From positions 28,006-92,005 of the forward strand of contig NZ_LMPC01000004.1 of the NCBI RefSeq assembly GCF_001423745.1: a stretch of DNA of 64,000 nucleotides, read 5' to 3'. Positions 9,189 to 17,253 of the stretch are shown in pieces. Source of the DNA: Arthrobacter sp. Leaf337. Its GTDB lineage: Bacteria > Actinomycetota > Actinomycetes > Actinomycetales > Micrococcaceae. How positions within the stretch are numbered: the first letter of the stretch is position 1; each line of letters begins with the position of its first letter. The translations under genes and the position numbers were made by a program. The notes under the pieces were generated by a model. It was not told the DNA's origin, did not search any database, and saw nothing but the letters and a program-made list of their open reading frames with translations.

Positions 9189-9221
9189 TAATCAGATTTA
9201 ATGCTTCGCGCTGATTAAATC
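9189..9221 (+). promoter_or_regulatory. Nested inverted repeats before the MFS gene
   Basis: TAATCAG (9189-9195) pairs with CTGATTA (9211-9217), and GATTTAAT (9195-9202) pairs with ATTAAATC (9214-9221). This AT-rich palindromic block ends 4 nt before the exporter ATG, a position suited to a repressor of the TetR or MarR type. No regulator gene is adjacent. Confidence 0.5.
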
Positions 9222-9225
9222 CCCC

Positions 9226-10467
9226 ATGAACCAGAACCTTTCGAAAAGCAGGCCAATGACCTCCACGCCCACCCTCAGCCCCGCCAAGCCGAAGGCCGTA
9301 ACCCGCCACCTCGCCTTGGCCATCGTGTCCCTCGCGATGGGTGGTTTCGGCATCGGCGTCACTGAATTCACCATGATGGGGCTGCTCAAGGAGGTGGAAC
9401 AGGGCCTGAACATCGGCACTCCCGAAGCCGGCCACCTCATCTCGGCCTACGCGCTCGGCGTCGTGATCGGAGCGCCGCTCCTGGCAGCCGTCGGTGCCAA
9501 GCTTCCCCGCAAACACCTCGCCCTGGGCCTCATGCTGTTCTTCAGCCTCGCCAATCTCACCTCGTTCATTGCTCCGGACTACGGCACCATGCTCGTGTCC
9601 CGGTTCGCGGCCGGACTGCCTCACGGAGCGTTCTTCGGTGTGGCGGCCGTCATTGCCGCTTCACTGGTTGCGCCGACGAAGCGGGGATGGGCGATTTCCA
9701 TGGTGATGGCCGGATTGACCATCTCAAACGTCGTCGGGGTTCCATTCGCCACCTGGCTCGGCCAGGCGTTCGGCTGGCGCCTGCTGTTTGTGCTCGTCGG
9801 TGTGATCGGGCTGGCTACCCTTGCCATGCTCTGGAAGTTCGTCCCGTTCCAGGAAGCGCACCCGGACGCCAGCATCCGGCGGGAACTTGGCGCCCTGAAG
9901 CGGCTCCAGGTGTGGCTCGCCATCCTCATCGGCATTGTGGGTTTCGGCGGGTTCTTCGCCACGTACACCTACATCGCGCACACCATGACGTCCGTGGCGG
10001 GAATCCCGGCGTCGTTCCTCCCCCTGGTGGTGGCCCTCTACGGACTGGGCATGGTCGCCGGCAACATCGTGGGCGGCCGCATCGCGGACAAGTCAGTGAT
10101 GGGCACCATCTATTGGGTCCTGCCCGGAATCGCCGTCGCCCTGGTGGTGTATGCCGTGGCCGTCCACTGGCCGTGGTCCGCTTTTGTGATGGTGTTTGTG
10201 GTGGGCGGTGCCGGCTCACTGCTGGTGCCCGCCCTGCAGACCCGGCTGCTCGATGCCTCCCCCGACGCCCCGTCCCTGGCATCCTCGCTGAACCACGCAG
10301 CCCTGAACGTTGCCAACGCGCTCGGCGCCTTCCTCGGCGGCCTGGTCATCGCCTGGGGATGGGGCTATGTCGCACCGGCACTCGTCGGCGCCGTGCTGGC
10401 CGTTCTGGGACTTGGCGTTGCCGTAATCAGCGGCCTGCTGGAACGCAAAAGGCCGCTGGTCTCCTAG
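9226..10467 (+). CDS. MFS transporter, AraJ/DHA1-like drug or sugar exporter
   Basis: Twelve-helix major facilitator of 413 residues. After a polar 25-residue N-terminus, TM1 opens with LALAIVSLAMGGFGIGVTEF. The loop between TM2 and TM3 (AVGAKLPRKHLALG) fits MFS motif A, and VSRFAAGLPHGAFFGVAA is characteristic of the DHA1 proteins annotated AraJ, YdhP or PbuE. The family exports drugs, arabinose-type sugars or purines; the substrate is unknown here. The start is ATG 9226; ATG 9256 (MTSTPTL) is a possible alternative. Confidence 0.93.
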   Translation: MNQNLSKSRPMTSTPTLSPAKPKAVTRHLALAIVSLAMGGFGIGVTEFTMMGLLKEVEQGLNIGTPEAGHLISAYALGVVIGAPLLAAVGAKLPRKHLALGLMLFFSLANLTSFIAPDYGTMLVSRFAAGLPHGAFFGVAAVIAASLVAPTKRGWAISMVMAGLTISNVVGVPFATWLGQAFGWRLLFVLVGVIGLATLAMLWKFVPFQEAHPDASIRRELGALKRLQVWLAILIGIVGFGGFFATYTYIAHTMTSVAGIPASFLPLVVALYGLGMVAGNIVGGRIADKSVMGTIYWVLPGIAVALVVYAVAVHWPWSAFVMVFVVGGAGSLLVPALQTRLLDASPDAPSLASSLNHAALNVANALGAFLGGLVIAWGWGYVAPALVGAVLAVLGLGVAVISGLLERKRPLVS

Positions 10468-10498
10468 CCTGCCCCAGGCAGGTTTCGGTCCAGCGGCC
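10447..10498 (-). terminator. Intrinsic terminator of the CDF gene
   Basis: GGCCGCTGG (10451-10459) pairs with CCAGCGGCC (10490-10498), enclosing a second stem CCTGCC/GGCAGG at 10468-10482. Read on the minus strand the outer stem is followed by TTTTGC, which gives a rho-independent terminator downstream of the CDF gene. It overlaps the last codons of the convergent MFS gene. Confidence 0.7.
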
Positions 10499-10529
10499 CC
10501 GTGCGGGTGTGCAAACCCCGCAGAGCAGA

Positions 10530-11447
10530 TCAGACGTGAGCTCGCTCCACGTCGGGTTCGAGGTAGATGACCCGCGCAATGGGCACGGCTTCGCGGATCC
10601 GGCTCTCGGCGTCGTCGATCACCGTGGCGATCTCCGCGCCGGTGGCGGCGGCGCCGACGCTGATCTTGGCCGCCACCAACAGTTCTTCCGGACCCAGGTG
10701 CAGGGTCTTCAGGTGGATGATCCTGGTTCCGTCGGCCTCCAGCGCGGTACTGATCCTGGCGACGTCCGCCTTGGTGGCCGATTCCCCGAGCAGCAGCGAC
10801 TTGGTTTCCAGGGCAAGAACGATCGCGATGGCAACCAGCAGGAAACCGATCATCGCGGTTCCCAGGGCGTCCCAGATGCCGTCGCCGGTAACCAGCGTCA
10901 GGCCCACACCGAACAGCGCGAACACCAGGCCCAGCAGCGCACCCAGGTCCTCCAACAGGATGACGGGGAGCTCCGGCTGCTTGGCGTTGCGGACGAAGTG
11001 CACCCAGCTCTGCTTGCCGCGGATGTGGTTTGACTCAATGATTGCCGTCCGGAACGAGAACGACTCGGCGATGATCGCCCCGATCAGCACGGCCAGCGGA
11101 ACCCACCAGAAGTCGCCCTCGATGGCATGCGGGTGCTGAATCTTCCCCCACGCCTCGTACAGTGCAAACAGGCCGCCCACACTGAACAGCACAATCGAGA
11201 CGATGAACGCATAGATGTAGCGCTCGCGTCCGTAGCCAAAGGGGTGCTCGGGGCTTGCGGCACGCTTGGCGCGCTTGCCGCCCACCAGCAGGAGGATCTG
11301 GTTGCCGGAGTCGGCGACGGAGTGGATGGCTTCGGCCAGCATGGACGACGACAGCGTCAGGATGAAAGCGACGAACTTCAGTACAGCGATGGTCAGGTTT
11401 GCAGCCAGAGCCGCGACGATCGCCTTGGTACCGCCATTTGCAGCCAA
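10530..11447 (-). CDS. Cation diffusion facilitator (CDF) transporter
   Basis: Membrane metal/proton antiporter-like protein of 305 residues with about six helices and a C-terminal cytoplasmic domain. Helix 2 has HSVADSGNQ (the HxxxD metal site), but helix 5 reads LLEDLGALLG, with Glu-Asp where zinc exporters have HxxxD. This fits the divergent CDF subgroup that includes SLC30A9-like proteins, so zinc transport should not be assumed. The start is TTG 11447: GAGGTGA lies 7 nt upstream and the nearby ATG is out of frame. Confidence 0.9.
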   Translation of the reverse strand: MAANGGTKAIVAALAANLTIAVLKFVAFILTLSSSMLAEAIHSVADSGNQILLLVGGKRAKRAASPEHPFGYGRERYIYAFIVSIVLFSVGGLFALYEAWGKIQHPHAIEGDFWWVPLAVLIGAIIAESFSFRTAIIESNHIRGKQSWVHFVRNAKQPELPVILLEDLGALLGLVFALFGVGLTLVTGDGIWDALGTAMIGFLLVAIAIVLALETKSLLLGESATKADVARISTALEADGTRIIHLKTLHLGPEELLVAAKISVGAAATGAEIATVIDDAESRIREAVPIARVIYLEPDVERAHV

Positions 11448-11608
11448 GTGAGCTTCACCTCTTCAGGAATTGCCGGAAAATTGCAGGTGCGATCACCGCG
11501 CAATGCTGATGCCCGCAAGGAATACGCTACCTTCCCGCCGCTCCCGGACACACCACGGGTCACAGCGGATGACACCAGAAACATTGAAACTAAGCCTGCT
11601 GACAAGGA

Positions 11609-11622
11609 AACACACCTGTGTT
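11609..11622. promoter_or_regulatory. Palindrome upstream of the GlsB-like gene
   Basis: AACACACCTGTGTT is a 6-2-6 palindrome 55 nt before the GlsB-like ATG, in the spacer shared with the divergent CDF gene. It could be an operator for either gene. There is no independent support. Confidence 0.3.
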
Positions 11623-11677
11623 AGCTTGAACATAATCGGGACCCGTAGTGAGTTCCGACGATTATGTAGGAGGAGAC

Positions 11678-11944
11678 ATGGGCTTTCTTGGCTGGATCAT
11701 TCTCGGACTCATTGTAGGAGCAATCGTCAAGGCAATCATGCCTGGTAAGGTCGGCGGCGGCTGGGTCACCAGCCTCGTGCTTGGTGTTGTCGGCGCCATC
11801 GTCGGCGGCTGGATCGGCGACCTGTTGTTCGGCGGCGGCAAAATGGAATTCTGGAACCTCGGTTCCTGGCTTCTCGCCATCGTCGGCGGCCTCGTAGTAG
11901 CCGGCATCTACGGATTCATCACCGGCCGCAGCAAGACCACATAA
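11678..11944 (+). CDS. GlsB/YeaQ/YmgE family membrane protein
   Basis: Small membrane protein of 88 residues with three hydrophobic helices (GWIILGLIVGAIVKAI, VVGAIVGGWIGDLLF and WLLAIVGGLVVAGIYGF). It belongs to the transglycosylase-associated / general-stress family, whose molecular role is not defined. I chose ATG 11678 because of the strong TAGGAGGAG 5 nt upstream; the frame is open further up but without such a site. A terminator follows at 11999. Confidence 0.92.
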   Translation: MGFLGWIILGLIVGAIVKAIMPGKVGGGWVTSLVLGVVGAIVGGWIGDLLFGGGKMEFWNLGSWLLAIVGGLVVAGIYGFITGRSKTT

Positions 11945-11998
11945 TTTCACCCACCACCGCTGAGGGCACGCAGGTGCCTGGCAGTGAAGATTACGACG

Positions 11999-12031
11999 GC
12001 GGGGCCCACCGGAAGGCGGGCCCCGCTTTTT
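11999..12031 (+). terminator. Intrinsic terminator after the GlsB-like gene
   Basis: GCGGGGCCC (11999-12007) pairs with GGGCCCCGC (12018-12026) and is followed by TTTTT on the plus strand, 55 nt after the stop codon. Confidence 0.85.
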
Positions 12032-12034
12032 CGT

Positions 12035-12931
12035 TCAGGCCCGCTTCTGCGAACGCGCACTTGCGTAAAGGCACACGGTGGCCGCGGTGCCGACGTTGAG
12101 GCTTTCCGCGGCCCCGTAGACCGGGACGGCCACACGGTGGTCCGCCAGCGCGAGTTCAGCCTCGGACAGTCCCTGGGCTTCGTTGCCGAACAACCAGGCG
12201 GTGGGACGCTCGAGCTCGTACGCGGAGGCCGTGCCGGAGGCGCCCAGCCGTCGGGCCGCGTTTTCGTCCTGGAGCTGGTCAAGGTCCAGCTGGCCGTATC
12301 CGTCGGCGGCCAGGATGCCGATGCCGCGTTCGCGGCAGGCCGTGGCCAGGTCGGCGAGGTCCGTTCCCAGCACCACGGGGAGGTGGAACAGCGAGCCCGC
12401 GGTGGAGCGGACAGCCTTGGGGTTGTAAATGTCCACGCTGGAGGCTGTCAGGACTACGGCGTCGGCTCCGGCGGCATCGGCTGCCCGCAGTACTGTGCCC
12501 GCATTTCCGGGGTCCCGCACCTGGCACAGTACGGCGATCAGCCGGGGACCGGCGTCGAGCACTGCGTTAAGGTCCACATCCACAAAGGCGCAGACAGCGA
12601 TGATGCCCTGGGGATTGACGGTATCCGCCATCGCAGCAAGTACCTCGTCGGTAGCGAGCCGGGCGTTGACGCCCTCGGCAAGTTCATCAAACTCGGGATA
12701 GCGGTCCAGGCAGCTCTCGCTCGCGAACACTTCCTGGACCACACCAGGCTCCCCCGCGGCAGTCCTCTTCTGGTGGAGCACCAGGGCCTCCCGGACAGCC
12801 TGCGGGCCCTCGGCCAGGAATTGCCCGCGCTTTAAACGGGCCGGGCGCCCTGCAAGCTTTGCCACATCCCGCACCCGATCAGCTCGGGGGTTGGAGAGTG
12901 GAAAGTCTTGCGGGCGCCCGGTTTCGTTCAT
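12035..12931 (-). CDS. TrmH/SpoU family RNA 2'-O-methyltransferase
   Basis: SPOUT-class methyltransferase of 298 residues. Residues 20-120 form the RNA-binding N-terminal domain (KRGQFLAEGPQAVREAL is the usual SpoU_sub_bind pattern). The knotted domain carries motif 1 QVRDPGNAGTVLRAADAAGA, motif 2 WLFGNEAQGLS and motif 3 PVYGAAESLNVGTAATVCLY. It methylates a ribose in rRNA or tRNA; which nucleotide cannot be told. TAAAGT 6 nt before the ATG suggests a leaderless mRNA. Confidence 0.95.
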   Translation of the reverse strand: MNETGRPQDFPLSNPRADRVRDVAKLAGRPARLKRGQFLAEGPQAVREALVLHQKRTAAGEPGVVQEVFASESCLDRYPEFDELAEGVNARLATDEVLAAMADTVNPQGIIAVCAFVDVDLNAVLDAGPRLIAVLCQVRDPGNAGTVLRAADAAGADAVVLTASSVDIYNPKAVRSTAGSLFHLPVVLGTDLADLATACRERGIGILAADGYGQLDLDQLQDENAARRLGASGTASAYELERPTAWLFGNEAQGLSEAELALADHRVAVPVYGAAESLNVGTAATVCLYASARSQKRA

Positions 12932-12937
12932 ATAAGA

Positions 12938-12943
12938 ACTTTA
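12938..12943 (-). promoter_or_regulatory. -10 element for the leaderless TrmH-type gene
   Basis: TAAAGT on the minus strand ends 6 nt before the ATG at 12931, in the 47-nt gap after rplT. Confidence 0.5.
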
Positions 12944-12978
12944 GTGGCTATTGCCACCGGTCCTTGAACGGAGGAATG

Positions 12979-13437
12979 CTACTTGGCAGCCTTTTCGGCG
13001 GCCGGCTTCTTTGCAGCCTTCGCCTTGGGAGCCTTTGCCTTCGGGGCGGCATCGTCCGAGACGGCCGGCGCGGAAGTGTCAGCAGGCAGCGAGTCCTTGG
13101 CGATCTGTACCAGCGCAGCAAAGGCGTTGGCGTCAGAAACAGCAAGTTCGGCCAGCATACGGCGGTCAACCTCGACCTCAGCGGCCTTCAGGCCCTGGAT
13201 CAGACGGTTGTAGGTCAGGCCGTTGGCGCGGGATGCAGCGTTGATACGCTGGATCCACAGGCGGCGGAAGTCGCCCTTCTTCTTTTTGCGGTCGCCGTAG
13301 CTGTACACAAACGAGTGCAGCAGCTGCTCTTTGGCCTTGCGGTACAGGCGTGAACGCTGTCCACGGTAGCCCTTTGCGCGCTCAAGGATAACCCGGCGCT
13401 TCTTGTGGGCGTTGACCGCCCTCTTCACACGTGCCAC
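12979..13437 (-). CDS. rplT: 50S ribosomal protein L20 with Ala/Lys tail
   Basis: L20 of the large ribosomal subunit, needed for early assembly around 23S rRNA. The core ([15 protein letters not shown] start, then [18 protein letters not shown]) takes about 118 residues, the normal family length. About 30 extra residues follow, ending in an Ala/Lys/Pro-rich tail ([20 protein letters not shown]). I chose GTG 13437 since AGGAG lies 7 nt upstream; the longer ATG reading is not L20. It is the third gene of infC-rpmI-rplT. Confidence 0.97.
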   Translation of the reverse strand: MARVKRAVNAHKKRRVILERAKGYRGQRSRLYRKAKEQLLHSFVYSYGDRKKKKGDFRRLWIQRINAASRANGLTYNRLIQGLKAAEVEVDRRMLAELAVSDANAFAALVQIAKDSLPADTSAPAVSDDAAPKAKAPKAKAAKKPAAEKAAK

Positions 13438-13555
13438 GTGCGTACTCCTTCGAAAATCTGATCCCAAGCATCTACTGCCGGAACAACCGGCTGGCCTGAG
13501 AAGCCTTTTTGGTAGTTGACCGCTGCCAGGTGGCAACAGTCAGAGAACTTGGAAC

Positions 13556-13750
13556 TTAGATGCCGAGCATCTTCCGGATGACCTTGGCGTCGCCCTTGAA
13601 GACGATCTTGTCGCCGGCGAGGCGACGGGTCAGCCTGGAGGACTTGTGCTCGAGGTAGTGGCGGCGGTTGGCCTGCTGGCGGCGCAGCTTGCCGCTGCCG
13701 GTCAGCTTGAAGCGCTTCTTAGCACCACTGTGGGTCTTCATCTTCGGCAT
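13556..13750 (-). CDS. rpmI: 50S ribosomal protein L35
   Basis: A 64-residue basic protein of the large subunit. [20 protein letters not shown] is the classic L35 N-terminus, and the C-terminus ends in [14 protein letters not shown] with an 8-9 nt spacer precedes the ATG. It lies between infC and rplT. Confidence 0.99.
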   Translation of the reverse strand: MPKMKTHSGAKKRFKLTGSGKLRRQQANRRHYLEHKSSRLTRRLAGDKIVFKGDAKVIRKMLGI

Positions 13751-13866
13751 GGGAACCGATCTCCTTACGTATCCGCAGACAAGTCTGCAGTCTTTCGTGC
13801 AGCCACCCCTGCGGGCGGCGTGCTGGTTGCTTGCTGTGCTCAGGCGATGCTTCGCACAGCTTTGAA

Positions 13867-14973
13867 CTAGTTAGTCTTCTTGCTTCCCGGCTTGGGAGCA
13901 GCAGGCCGTGCTGCAGGCTTGGGTGCCGCAGGCCGTGCTACCGGCTTAGGCGGCGGCGCGGGAACTCCGGCCGGCTTCGGCGCCACAGGGGCAGCCTCTG
14001 CGGGCTTCGGTGCAACCGGTGCCTTGGCAACAGCGGGCCTGCTTACCGCAGGACGCGGTGCTGCCGCTGCCTTGGGGGCTTCGCGCTTCGGTGCTTCCTG
14101 CTTCGGGGCTTCCTTGACGGGCGCTGCCTGCTTCGGAGCTTCCTGCTTCGGGGCTTCCTGCTTCGGAGCTTCCTCAGCCGGAACTTCCTGCTTCGGCTCT
14201 TCCTTGACCGGCGCTTCGGCCTCCGGGGCCGCAACCGTTTCTGCAGGTGCCTCGGCGCTGGTTGAAGCCGCAGCCTCAGTGCTCGCCTCGGGTGCTGCTT
14301 CTTCAGTCGTCACGGCAAAACCCTCCGGAAGCAGGTCCGCAAGGGACTGCGTCATGGCGGGCTGGTCGCGGCTGACGTCCACCCGGCCGGTGGCCTTGGC
14401 TTCGTTCTGGGCCTTGGCCTCTGCGCGCTGCGTCGCACGGCGAGCTTCGGCCTTGGCCTCAGCCTTGTTCTTCAGCGGACCAACAACCATGACCATGTTG
14501 CGGCCGTCGATGCGGGGGCTGGACTCGACAACGCCAACTTCGGCGACATCGTCGGCGAAGCGCTGGAGCAGGCGGATGCCCATTTCCGGACGCTGCTGCT
14601 CGCGGCCGCGGAACTGGATCATGGCCTTGACCTTGTCCCCGGCGCCGAGGAAGCGGAGGGCGTGGCCGCGCTTGGTCTCGTAGTCGTGGGTGTCGATCTT
14701 CAGCCGGAAACGGATTTCCTTCAGAACCGTGTTGGTCTGGTTCTTCCGGGCCTCGCGTGCCTTGACGGCGGCTTCGTACTTGTACTTGCCGAAGTCCATC
14801 AGCTTGCACACCGGAGGCTTGGCCTGCGGTGCAACTTCAACGAGATCAAGGTCGGACTCGGCAGCCAAACGCAGGGCGTCCTCAATACGGACGATTCCTA
14901 CCTGTTCACCTGCAGGGCCGACCAGCCGCACCTCGGGGACGCGGATACGCTCATTGATTCTTGGCTCGCTAAT
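13867..14973 (-). CDS. infC: Translation initiation factor IF-3 with AUU start and long tail
   Basis: IF-3 binds the 30S subunit and proofreads start-codon selection. The standard IF-3 core ([19 protein letters not shown], then [20 protein letters not shown]) fills about residues 1-185. About 180 further residues are Ala/Pro/Lys/Glu repeats such as [10 protein letters not shown]. The start is ATT at 14973: AGGAG is 7 nt upstream, the family homology begins exactly there, and no ATG, GTG or TTG fits. AUU starts are known for infC of E. coli, where IF-3 represses its own translation. First gene of the operon with rpmI and rplT. Confidence 0.95.
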   Translation of the reverse strand: MSEPRINERIRVPEVRLVGPAGEQVGIVRIEDALRLAAESDLDLVEVAPQAKPPVCKLMDFGKYKYEAAVKAREARKNQTNTVLKEIRFRLKIDTHDYETKRGHALRFLGAGDKVKAMIQFRGREQQRPEMGIRLLQRFADDVAEVGVVESSPRIDGRNMVMVVGPLKNKAEAKAEARRATQRAEAKAQNEAKATGRVDVSRDQPAMTQSLADLLPEGFAVTTEEAAPEASTEAAASTSAEAPAETVAAPEAEAPVKEEPKQEVPAEEAPKQEAPKQEAPKQAAPVKEAPKQEAPKREAPKAAAAPRPAVSRPAVAKAPVAPKPAEAAPVAPKPAGVPAPPPKPVARPAAPKPAARPAAPKPGSKKTN

Positions 14974-15285
14974 GTTAGAACTCCTGTGGTTGAGATGAGT
15001 ACTCCACCGGCAAATAGAGAAGGCCCCCAATTGCCGGAGCAATCGAAGGCCTCGAAGATCGGATGTACACCGCCTCCGGGGAGGCTGTACGCGTTCCACG
15101 CAACTGACGCTGCTGTGGACCGCCCGACCAGGTACCCGGCAACCTTGCTTCCGCGGGAAATTGCTTCCGGGAAAACGGCTGACGCGGGTGGGAGAGAACT
15201 CCGCTTGCAAACTGAAAGTCAATCCTACCGAAGGAACCCCAAAAACTGCACATTGGCAGTTACGAGTTTCACATAGCAAAATAAC
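14974..15285 (-). promoter_or_regulatory. Long structured leader of infC-rpmI-rplT
   Basis: About 310 nt precede infC without a gene. Two hairpins are clear: CCGGCAA/TTGCCGG at 15007-15037 and GTACA-GCCTCC/GGAGGC-GGTGTAC at 15065-15090. A further short palindrome TCGAGGCCTTCGA lies at 15044-15056. The SD and AUU are at the 3' end. In other bacteria this operon is controlled by L20 or IF-3 acting on the leader, and the structure here suggests similar control. The fold is not a match to a leader class I can name. Confidence 0.5.
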
Positions 15286-15318
15286 GACATTCAGTCGGTC
15301 TGTGACAAGCTTACCAGT

Positions 15319-15717
15319 ATGAGCACTTCAGACAGTAATTCACACGTTTTCGAGCCCGCCTCCGGTCAGCGGGACGGCCAGGAACAGGTCTCGCAGCAGA
15401 TCCGGGACATCTCCGAGGTTCCCGCCATCGAGGTCATCACCACCGCCGCTGTGCACCTGATGAGCGCGTCGGCCGTCAAGCTCGGCCTTGCCGCCGAGGA
15501 CAATGCCGAGGAGCTCAAGGACCTGGACGAGGCCCGCAAGCTGATCACCGCGCTGGCCGGACTCGTGACTGCTGCCGCGCCGGAAATTGGTTCCCAGCAC
15601 GCCGGTCCGTTGCGCGACGGACTGCGCTCCCTGCAGCTGGCCTTCCGCGAAGAGTCGATCATTCCTGACGCCCCCGGGAAGGGCCCGGGGGAAAAGTACA
15701 CCGGCCCGGTCAACTAG
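15319..15717 (+). CDS. DUF1844 family protein
   Basis: A 132-residue acidic soluble protein. Residues about 38-110 fit DUF1844 ([20 protein letters not shown], then [20 protein letters not shown]). The family is widespread and often encoded beside infC in actinobacteria; no function is established. It is divergent from the infC leader, with an ATG start and no strong Shine-Dalgarno sequence. Confidence 0.9.
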   Translation: MSTSDSNSHVFEPASGQRDGQEQVSQQIRDISEVPAIEVITTAAVHLMSASAVKLGLAAEDNAEELKDLDEARKLITALAGLVTAAAPEIGSQHAGPLRDGLRSLQLAFREESIIPDAPGKGPGEKYTGPVN

Positions 15718-15747
15718 GCGCTAATTTAGGCTTTTCACCGGCATATC

Positions 15748-15794
15748 GACGGCGGCGTGCGGACCAATCGGGTCTGCCCGCCGCCGTCGTCGTT
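15748..15794 (+). terminator. Hairpin after DUF1844 gene
   Basis: GACGGCGGCG (15748-15757) pairs with CGCCGCCGTC (15779-15788), followed by GTCGTTTG on the plus strand. The T-run is weak, so efficiency is uncertain. Confidence 0.55.
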
Positions 15795-15894
15795 TGAGTC
15801 CCGTCGTAAGAGAACCGTCGTAAGAGAACCGCGTTGTCGTATCTGACCGGTGGCCTCAATCCTGTCGCCGGATCAGACGGGCTCCCGCCCCGCG

Positions 15895-17196
15895 CTAGGC
15901 GACCAGGCCGCGCCGGCGGCGATGGCGCAGCAGCACCAGGCCGAACAGGCACAGGACAACGCCCGCCGCACCCACCGAGACAAAACCGGCGGACGGCCCG
16001 ATTCCGTCAATGAAAACACCGGCCAGCGGAGCGCCGAGGGCCACCCCGGCAGTCAGCGCAGATCCGTACCAGCCCATGGCCTCTCCGCGGCGGCGCTCCT
16101 CCACGAGCTCGGCCACTTTTTCCGAGGCAGAGGAAAGGACCGGCGCGCACAGCAGCCCGGGCAGCAGCGAAAGCAGGCACAGTGTCAGCGTGTCCCGGGC
16201 GAAGCCCATCGGGATGGTGAGGGCGGCCATGCCAAGCAACAGGATAATCGGGGAAACCGGCCGGTGCATGGCGCCGTACATGAGCCCGCCGACCACGGAA
16301 GCCGCGCACCAGAAGACAAAGACCAGGCCGATCTCCGCCTGGTGCCCGCCGGTTTCCAAAGCGGCAACAATTCCCACGTCAGTGCCGCTGAGGACCATTC
16401 CGGCCCCGGCGGCCACAGCGAAGACCGCTGCCACCGCGGCGGTGAACCAGGCAAAGTTGTGTGCCACCCTGTGACGCAGCCCCAAGCGGCGGAGCTCACT
16501 GGCCGCCACCGGAGCAAGTTCGGCAGCAGCCTCCTGCAGGTGTGCCGGAGCCGCCGCGACGACCGCCACTTCCGCGCCTTCCTGCTGGTCCGTTTCGTAC
16601 TCGTCATCCGGCACTGCGCTGCGCGTGGGCGGGTTGAACCACATCAGGAACAGGCCGGCCACGGACGTGCACACACCCACAACCGTCAGTCCGGCAACCG
16701 AGTAACCGGCGGTGGCCACAATGGCGCCGGCTGCAGGGCCGAGCATGAAGACCAGCTCCGTGGCGATCGCATCCAGCGCGAAGGCCGTCCGCCGCTGCTC
16801 GCCGCTTGCCAGCACGCCCAGCGACTGGCGCACCACGCTGAAGATTGGCAGCGTGAGGAGTCCCCCGACGAACACCAGCGCCAGCAGCCACTCATAGGAG
16901 ACGTGCGGCACCACGGACCAGATGACGGTCTCGGAAACGACGGAAGGAATCAGCGCCTTGCGAAGACCGACGGTATCCACCCGGCGACCGCGCCAGGGGG
17001 CCCCGACGGCGATGCCAATGGTCATTACCGCTGCCGCTGCACCGGCGGCGGCATACCCCTCGCCCAGCGTGAGGACGATGTGCAGGGTCAGCAGTACCCC
17101 GGCCGCCGAATGCGGTATGCGGGCTATCATTCCGACGGTCAGCAGTAGCCTGATGGGCCTGACTGCAAGGAGCTCCTTGTAAAGAGCGAAATTCAC
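15895..17196 (-). CDS. MFS transporter
   Basis: Membrane facilitator of 433 residues, about 12 helices, with a long charged central loop near residues 190-230 (acidic run DDEYETDQQEGAE). The short N-terminus leads into helix 1 (RLLLTVGMIARIPHSAAGVL). RGRRVDTVGLRKAL matches the conserved loop 2-3 motif. The substrate is unknown; such Arthrobacter proteins are usually annotated only as MFS. The start is GTG 17196 with AAGGA 8 nt upstream. It lies downstream of the SseB gene on the same strand. Confidence 0.88.
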   Translation of the reverse strand: MNFALYKELLAVRPIRLLLTVGMIARIPHSAAGVLLTLHIVLTLGEGYAAAGAAAAVMTIGIAVGAPWRGRRVDTVGLRKALIPSVVSETVIWSVVPHVSYEWLLALVFVGGLLTLPIFSVVRQSLGVLASGEQRRTAFALDAIATELVFMLGPAAGAIVATAGYSVAGLTVVGVCTSVAGLFLMWFNPPTRSAVPDDEYETDQQEGAEVAVVAAAPAHLQEAAAELAPVAASELRRLGLRHRVAHNFAWFTAAVAAVFAVAAGAGMVLSGTDVGIVAALETGGHQAEIGLVFVFWCAASVVGGLMYGAMHRPVSPIILLLGMAALTIPMGFARDTLTLCLLSLLPGLLCAPVLSSASEKVAELVEERRRGEAMGWYGSALTAGVALGAPLAGVFIDGIGPSAGFVSVGAAGVVLCLFGLVLLRHRRRRGLVA

Positions 17197-17253
17197 GGGC
17201 TATGTCCTTCATCCTGCCGACGACAGGACGGGATGTGTCCCGTCTACCGTCAG

